Virus record (IMG/VR): IMGVR_UViG_3300010413_000083
Span: 1 to 39,961 of that record
Reading direction: 5' to 3' (one strand)
Length of the DNA: 39,961 bases
Source of the DNA: a virus
The position numbers and the translations under genes are program-made. Each line of letters opens with the position of its first letter. Within the stretch, counting starts at the first letter, position 1. The notes under the pieces were generated by a model. It was not told where the DNA came from. It did no database searches and saw only the letters and a list, made by a program, of their open reading frames with translations. This document shows, piece after piece, positions 36,876 through 39,961 of the stretch.

Positions 36876-36935
36876 CGCACAAATTAACCGGCCCCGCAGG
36901 GGTCCAGCGCAGCGAGGTTGAATGCCTTGTTATTT
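36870..36935 (+). repeat. attC-like site, type G
   Basis: Left R box GGATAAC (36870-36876), right R box GTTATTT (36929-36935). L boxes ATTAACC and GGTT-(G)-AAT pair with one extrahelical G, the most classical feature of attC. The central part has CCCC-GCA-GGGG. Outer sequence TAACGCACAAATT and TTGAATGCCTTGTTAT resembles the published attC consensus, but in the orientation of its complementary strand. Confidence 0.65.
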
Positions 36936-36961
36936 GCGCTGTAACTTAGAAAGGATATAAT

Positions 36962-37168
36962 ATGAAATTAAGTGAGCAACTAAAACAAGACCATGAATGC
37001 TGGGACTTCGGCAAGGCGTTGGAAGGATATAGCGAAAGAGCCAAGGAGCTTGAAGATGAAATTGAAGCATTGAAGAGTGATTTGTTACAAGCACTAGAAT
37101 GGAACTGGCTTGATGATGATTACCCGAAAGAGTTATTTGATGCGCTTTATGAAAAAGGAAGCAAATAA
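36962..37168 (+). CDS. Coiled-coil protein (68 aa)
   Basis: ATG after AAAGGATATAAT. One helix with heptads: LKQDHECWDFGKALEGYSERAKELEDEIEALKSDLLQALEW, followed by NWLDDDYPKELFDALYEKG. No family known. The TAA stop is in AAATAAC, the same box type, followed by a truncated site. Confidence 0.55.
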   Translation: MKLSEQLKQDHECWDFGKALEGYSERAKELEDEIEALKSDLLQALEWNWLDDDYPKELFDALYEKGSK

Positions 37169-37202
37169 CTAATAATTAACTGGGGCCATTCAATGCCCCA
37201 AA
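37163..37202 (+). repeat. Truncated attC-like site or terminator hairpin
   Basis: AAATAAC (37163-37169) contains the upstream stop. ATTAAC-TGGGGC-CATTCAAT-GCCCCA follows, a perfect six-base-pair stem. There is no right GTT-type box, so it would be the left half of an attC-like site. A simple transcription terminator is possible, but no T-run follows. Confidence 0.4.
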
Positions 37203-37389
37203 CAGGGAGATGGCACTATGAAAAACAAAGACGGATCGGTTGAGCAGGATGGCAGTGACGCACCCAAAAGAATACAACGCTTGTATGGAGAAATACGGCA
37301 TGAGGCCAGTGCTTGAGCTTATCGAAGCTGGAAGCTCACCCGCATAAGCAACCATGCCTTTTAGATAGGATGTTTTGCGCGGGTTTGGA
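37203..37389 (+). other. Interval without a confident gene
   Basis: Two overlapping short frames exist: 37218-37316 (32 codons, begins KNKDGSVEQDGSD) and 37249-37347 (32 codons, MAVTHPKEYNACMEKYGMRPVLELIEAGS). The second looks more protein-like but has no ribosome binding site; the first has GGGAGATGG some 10 bases upstream. Neither is convincing. The interval also holds a GTTTTGCGCGGG segment like that near 12560. It is part of the 334-base gap to the next gene, with attC-like sites at both ends. Confidence 0.4.
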
Positions 37390-37473
37390 ACCTAACCATA
37401 GCATTCAGCGGCTTTGCTAAATGCTTCAAATTTAAACCGTGTGTCTTTAGTCCGCTGCAATAAGTGGTTGGCA
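37390..37473 (+). repeat. attC-like site, type D (copy 2)
   Basis: R boxes ACCTAAC (37390-37396) and GTTGGCA (37467-37473), L boxes TTCAGCGG (37404-37411) and CCGCTG-C-AA (37452-37460) with an extrahelical base. The core from AGCATTCAGCGG to TAAGTGGTT is nearly identical to 11411-11479, with a shared unbroken start AGCATTCAGCGGCTTTGCTA. Differences lie in the central part and the outer boxes, as in repeated integron sites. Confidence 0.65.
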
Positions 37474-37501
37474 AGACCGCAAATTAAAAAGGAGAAAAGA
37501 G

Positions 37502-37798
37502 ATGGAAATTAAAATTGACGCAGAGCAAGTAAACAAGGTAGTGGCAGATGCAATACTCCAGAGTGCCATTGGTGAAAGCCTGGAAAAAGTAATTAAGGAG
37601 CAAGTACAAAAGCTTTCCACAACGTACAACAACCCGATAGAACCGGTAATAAGAAACGAGATACACAAAATAATTCAACAGCTTGTAATGAAAAAATATG
37701 CTTCACAGATAGAAGAGTTTGTAAAAGAGAAAGTATCTGAGAAGTTTACAACAGAGCTTCTTGATAAGTTGTGGGAAGCTTTTGTAAACAAGCACTGA
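37502..37798 (+). CDS. Helical hypothetical protein (98 aa)
   Basis: ATG after AAAGGAGAAAAGAG. An almost fully helical, charged protein: IDAEQVNKVVADAILQSAIGESLEKVIKEQVQKLS, then RNEIHKIIQQLVMKKYASQIEEFVKEKVSEKF. No family recognised. It is flanked by attC-like sites on both sides (37390-37473 and 37806-37867), so it is the best single cassette candidate in the right cluster. Confidence 0.6.
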   Translation: MEIKIDAEQVNKVVADAILQSAIGESLEKVIKEQVQKLSTTYNNPIEPVIRNEIHKIIQQLVMKKYASQIEEFVKEKVSEKFTTELLDKLWEAFVNKH

Positions 37799-37805
37799 GG
37801 AGCCT

Positions 37806-37867
37806 TGCCAACAAAAAGCTAAATCGACACCCGTAAGGGTGGTCGAAATTTCAGCGCAGGGTTATCT
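37806..37867 (+). repeat. attC-like site, type I
   Basis: Left box TGCCAAC (37806-37812), right box GTTATCT (37861-37867). Stem AGC-T-AAA-TCGA-CACCC pairs with GGGTG-(G)-TCGA-(AA)-TTT-(C)-AGC, loop GTAA, with several extrahelical bases on the right arm. CAGCGCA (37852-37858) and TGCGCTG (37868-37874) can pair and would put the right box in their loop. Confidence 0.55.
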
Positions 37868-37893
37868 TGCGCTGTACAAACTAGGAGGAGTAA

Positions 37894-38082
37894 ATGACGA
37901 AGCCATTTGTTTTAAAAGAGGATGAAAAGTATGTTGAATACATTAAAAATACAGGAGGCAACCCAAAAATAGAATGGTTCGATGAAGATTGGGAGCCGAT
38001 AGGGAGTGAGATAAGAAAGCGACTGAAAAGGCAAAATATTATAGATGAACAGGAAGGGAAAATAATTCTTCTTGTTTCTTAA
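37894..38082 (+). CDS. Hypothetical protein (62 aa)
   Basis: ATG after AGGAGGAGTAA. Small charged protein (KPFVLKEDEKYVEYIKNTGGNPKIEWFDEDWEPIG), then SEIRKRLKRQNIIDEQEGKIILLVS. The end looks like a beta strand. No family known. Followed at 38094 by a half attC-like site. Confidence 0.55.
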   Translation: MTKPFVLKEDEKYVEYIKNTGGNPKIEWFDEDWEPIGSEIRKRLKRQNIIDEQEGKIILLVS

Positions 38083-38093
38083 AGAGGATAGCA

Positions 38094-38129
38094 AGATAAC
38101 GTGCTGGGTAACCGGCTGGACAAATAGAA
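38094..38129 (+). repeat. Half attC-like site, type K related
   Basis: AGATAAC (38094-38100) followed by GTGCTGGGTAACCGGCTGG, which resembles the left half of the site at 38472 (GGCTAACGCTTGAGTTCACCGGCTGG). The right half is missing. This looks like a deletion product of such a site. Confidence 0.45.
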
Positions 38130-38144
38130 ACCAAGGAGGATTAA

Positions 38145-38477
38145 ATGACCGAGACAACCGAGAAGGCAAAAGGACTGAAAGACAACGAAGTTGGCCAGTC
38201 CGCTGTTGACCCTAGGGTTAGCCATGAAGACATGGACAACCTGAGACATATGACAGGAGCACAACCTAGATATAAGAAAAGGCAGTGGGGGTTTAGGAAC
38301 CATTATTGTGCAAGCAAAAGTGGAAAAGACCAAGAATCAATGCAGAGGCTTCTTGCTGCCGGATATGTTGTGCAGGGCATTGAGCAGGAACATTCTATTT
38401 TTTTCCACGCGACGGAAACTGGTTGCAAGGCTATTGGAATGAAGCCAGCGCAGATTAGAAATGCACTGAATGGCTAA
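38145..38477 (+). CDS. Hypothetical protein (110 aa)
   Basis: ATG after AAGGAGGATTAA. The N-terminus is acidic; the middle has HMTGAQPRYKKRQWGFRNHYCAS and QRLLAAGYVVQGIEQEHSIFFHATETGCKAIGMKPAQIRN, a winged-helix-like pattern (helix, GYV beta, TETG turn) that I have seen in small phage proteins of unknown role. The stop TAA is inside the left R box of the next site. Confidence 0.6.
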   Translation: MTETTEKAKGLKDNEVGQSAVDPRVSHEDMDNLRHMTGAQPRYKKRQWGFRNHYCASKSGKDQESMQRLLAAGYVVQGIEQEHSIFFHATETGCKAIGMKPAQIRNALNG

Positions 38478-38536
38478 CGCTTGAGTTCACCGGCTGGCCG
38501 CAGTTTGGCCAGTCCGAGTGAAACGACTGGTTATGC
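38472..38536 (+). repeat. attC-like site, type K
   Basis: The best attC candidate in the window, 65 bp. R boxes GGCTAAC (38472-38478) and GTTATGC (38530-38536). Stem GTTCACCGG pairs with CCG-(A)-GTGAA-(A)-C, then CTGGCC pairs with GGCCAG, giving unpaired extrahelical bases on the right arm. The start TAACGCTTGAGTT is like the conserved end of many attC sites such as those of aadA cassettes, here as the complementary strand. Confidence 0.7.
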
Positions 38537-38564
38537 GGGTTTTAATTATTGGGGAGGCACGAAA

Positions 38565-38879
38565 ATGATGACCGACAATGAACAATGGAAGCAAGATTTT
38601 GAGAGGGCCAGGCATTACCGAACCGCGCTTGATGAGATAGCGGGAATGAAAATCCCGTACTGTGACGCTAATGATGTAGCAAATATGATGCGCGACACTG
38701 CAAAGGGGGCGATTGCCAACTTTATGCCGGAAGAATCTCACTTGTGGGCCAGGATAGCAGAGCTTGAAGTTTGTATAAGACAAATGTGTAACAACGCTCT
38801 CGACCTAGGTTATTGTGATATGCGCGACTGCAAAGACTGTAAAACTTTTAAATGCGTGGGGGTAGAAGAAAATGTATGA
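38565..38879 (+). CDS. Hypothetical protein (104 aa)
   Basis: ATG 38565 follows GGGGAGGCACGAAA; a start further upstream would lie in the attC-like site. Two helical segments (NEQWKQDFERARHYRTALDEIAG and SHLWARIAELEVCIRQMCNNAL), with Cys pairs CDMRDCKDCKTFKC at the C-terminus indicating a metal-binding end. More G+C-rich than the middle of the genome. Overlaps the next gene by eight bases. Confidence 0.6.
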   Translation: MMTDNEQWKQDFERARHYRTALDEIAGMKIPYCDANDVANMMRDTAKGAIANFMPEESHLWARIAELEVCIRQMCNNALDLGYCDMRDCKDCKTFKCVGVEENV

Positions 38880-39171
38880 CCGGCATTTAACGATGAGTGA
38901 CGCAAAAGATGAAATGCAAGAGCAACAGCGGCAAGAAAAAATACGCTGGTGGCGTGGCATTGCAGAAAAAACCAAATGGCCCAATTCCGGCGTGTATTTT
39001 GTTCTCCCGGACAACCACCCTGAGGCGACAGAGAATGAAATGATCTTGCTGCATGAAACCGGGCCGGAGATTCCTTTCCGGATTGATGAAGGTGAAAGCA
39101 TGGAAGACATAAAGGCATTTTTTGGAGAAGTGTTCCCGGATGCCGATGTGTTAATTCCTCTTTCCGGCTAA
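38872..39171 (+). CDS. Hypothetical protein (99 aa)
   Basis: Overlaps the previous stop; no strong ribosome binding site, so likely coupled. Helical N-terminus (SDAKDEMQEQQRQEKIRWWRGIAEKTKWPNSG), then beta-like VYFVLPDNHPEAT and PFRIDEGESMEDIKAFFGEVFPDADVLIPLSG. The stop TAA lies in GGCTAACC and begins the 30-bp palindromic repeat. Confidence 0.55.
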   Translation: MYDRHLTMSDAKDEMQEQQRQEKIRWWRGIAEKTKWPNSGVYFVLPDNHPEATENEMILLHETGPEIPFRIDEGESMEDIKAFFGEVFPDADVLIPLSG

Positions 39172-39198
39172 CCATGTAATATGTGTATCACCGGTGAT
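39169..39198. repeat. 30-bp repeat with palindrome, copy 2
   Basis: Identical over 30 bases to 12577-12606. The palindrome is ATCACCGGTGAT (39187-39198); the next two bases differ from copy 1. The following gene begins ATGAATG, just as copy 1 is followed by ATGAATA, so the element has a conserved spacing to the start codon. Confidence 0.8.
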
Positions 39199-39202
39199 GT
39201 AA

Positions 39203-39526
39203 ATGAATGAAAAGCATATAAAGCTACGAAAGAATCAGACCGCTAAGCGAAAAAGATTGATATTAGAGCGTCCTGCGCCTGATTATCCTGACAACATAAA
39301 TCCGCTTGATTTCTGGGATGAAATAATTGTAATTAGGCATACTCCCTATGGTGATAGACAAACTAATATTGCCTTATATATGTGTCCCGATAAAATAGAT
39401 TCTCATTATTATAGCCGAGATGGATATATGAGGTTATTAAATAAGCGCCCACAACGTATCGGATCATATAAAGTAGGTGAGTTGGTAGGCAAACTATTGG
39501 GAAGAAGAGGGCGGCATGATGAGTAG
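39203..39526 (+). CDS. Hypothetical protein (107 aa)
   Basis: ATG just after the 30-bp repeat, without a clear Shine-Dalgarno, as for the gene at 12610. Basic N-terminus (NEKHIKLRKNQTAKRKRLIL), then PDYPDNINPLDFWDEIIVIRHTPYGDRQTNIALYMCPDK and RIGSYKVGELVGKLLGRRGRHDE. It could bind nucleic acid by charge; no family known. Overlaps the next gene by 11 bases. Confidence 0.55.
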   Translation: MNEKHIKLRKNQTAKRKRLILERPAPDYPDNINPLDFWDEIIVIRHTPYGDRQTNIALYMCPDKIDSHYYSRDGYMRLLNKRPQRIGSYKVGELVGKLLGRRGRHDE

Positions 39527-39707
39527 TTTCATTTGCCATGAATGTGGCAAGGCGATAATTGACCGGGATGGATACGTAACAGGATGTGAGCATTACCCTG
39601 TTGAAGATTTTACCGAGTTATCCGGTAAGCATATGGATAGAATGAGCCAAGAAGATGCTGATTTGTTGGCATATAGGCAGATGAGAAAACAGGAGGAGTT
39701 ATTTTGA
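39516..39707 (+). CDS. Small zinc-finger protein (63 aa)
   Basis: Starts at ATG 39516 (or 39519). CHECGK and GCEHYP give a C-x2-C and C-x-H arrangement at the N-terminus; a helical C-terminus (SQEDADLLAYRQMRKQEELF). Its stop TGA overlaps the TTG start of the RuvC-like gene, so both are translated as a unit. Confidence 0.6.
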   Translation: MMSSFICHECGKAIIDRDGYVTGCEHYPVEDFTELSGKHMDRMSQEDADLLAYRQMRKQEELF

Positions 39708-39961
39708 AAATAATAGGCATTGATCCTGGAACTAAAACAGGTGTAGCGGTATATGATAAGACCCTAGGCAGACTAATTGATGTTTTTATGACTGATTTTT
39801 GGGGAGCATACGAATATATCAAAGACAATCAACATGATATTCTAATCCAAAAAGTTATTATCGAAGTTCCTCAAACTAAGTTCAACTGGCATAAGTCTCA
39901 GCATTCTACCACCTCGGCAAATGTAGGCGGAATATATCGAGAGGCTAATTTATTGGCTGAT
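39704..39961 (+). CDS. RuvC-like Holliday junction resolvase, N-terminal part (continues at 1)
   Basis: TTG start at 39704 overlaps the previous stop (TTGA), with AGGAGGAG about five bases before it. The reading frame runs off the right end and continues at base 145 in the unique sequence (base 39818 equals base 1). The N-terminal IGIDPGTKTGVAVYDK is the RuvC/RNase H first strand with the catalytic Asp. Total about 133 aa with the left part. Confidence 0.85.
   Translation, partial: MKIIGIDPGTKTGVAVYDKTLGRLIDVFMTDFWGAYEYIKDNQHDILIQKVIIEVPQTKFNWHKSQHSTTSANVGGIYREANLLAD
39818..39961. repeat. Terminal direct repeat (right copy)
   Basis: Exact copy of 1-144. With it the non-redundant length is 39817 bp. 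It shows circularity or circular permutation of the assembled molecule. Confidence 0.95.

Noticed and set aside
37218-37347. Two overlapping 32-codon frames in the 37.2 kb gap
   Set aside because: They compete for the same DNA and neither has both a good ribosome binding site and recognisable composition.

Overview
The window is an essentially complete genome of a short-tailed, P22-like bacteriophage. The first 144 bases are repeated exactly as the last 144, and they lie inside one RuvC-like gene, so the molecule closes into a circle of about 39.8 kb. It is AT-rich, every supported gene is on the + strand, and genes are packed tightly with ATGA/TAATG overlaps and strong AGGAGG-type ribosome binding sites. 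Terminase, portal, scaffold, coat, gp4-like and gp10-like tail proteins, three ejection proteins and a P22-type head-binding tail protein occur in the P22 order. No integrase, repressor, DNA polymerase or RNA polymerase was seen, which suggests a lytic phage that depends on host replication. The host cannot be named; a Gram-negative bacterium is likely.

Layout. 0-1.1 kb: small coupled genes after the RuvC-like resolvase. 1.1-3.5 kb: a consensus promoter, a structured leader and an IbrB/IbrA-like pair (ParB-like plus PP-loop/PAPS-reductase-like) with a third gene between. 3.5-5.75 kb: a second promoter with a related leader, a radical-SAM-like Gp37/Gp68 (DUF5131) protein, an O-like initiator containing an iteron array (probable origin), and a DnaC-like loader. 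5.8-8.4 kb: small genes, a YopX-like gene and tRNA-Trp. 8.0-10.3 kb: a third promoter with a different structured leader, a Sak4-like ATPase and SSB. 10.3-13.35 kb: small accessory genes separated by attC-like hairpins, then a PAPS-reductase-like PP-loop protein and a YbcO-like zinc protein. 13.4-32.8 kb: virion genes and packaging. 32.8-35.0 kb: lysis cluster ending in a terminator. 35.05-39.7 kb: a fourth promoter, a 40-copy Gly-X hexamer gene, membrane and Cys-rich small proteins, then a second row of small genes separated by attC-like hairpins.

Most notable. (1) Two clusters of integron attC-like sites without any integron integrase. Stop codons sit inside the left R box, and paired L boxes carry extrahelical bases. 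One site type is nearly identical in both clusters 26 kb apart. In all the better sites the extrahelical bases are on the arm opposite to the one expected for sense-oriented cassettes, a real caution. (2) Two homologous 5' leader RNAs, each promoter plus three hairpins ending in a terminator-like stem, with base-pair-preserving differences. (3) An origin-like array of GGGACA iterons on an 11-bp register inside the initiator gene. (4) A perfect 40 x 6 bp coding repeat built from only three hexamers.

How the genes would work together: early promoters express the IbrAB-like, radical-SAM-like and replication genes. The O-like protein would bind the iterons and recruit the DnaC-like loader, hence the host helicase. 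Sak4-like ATPase, SSB and the RuvC-like resolvase would handle recombination and branched DNA. The late operon builds a P22-like capsid and tail and ends with holin-like membrane proteins and a DUF5675 protein.
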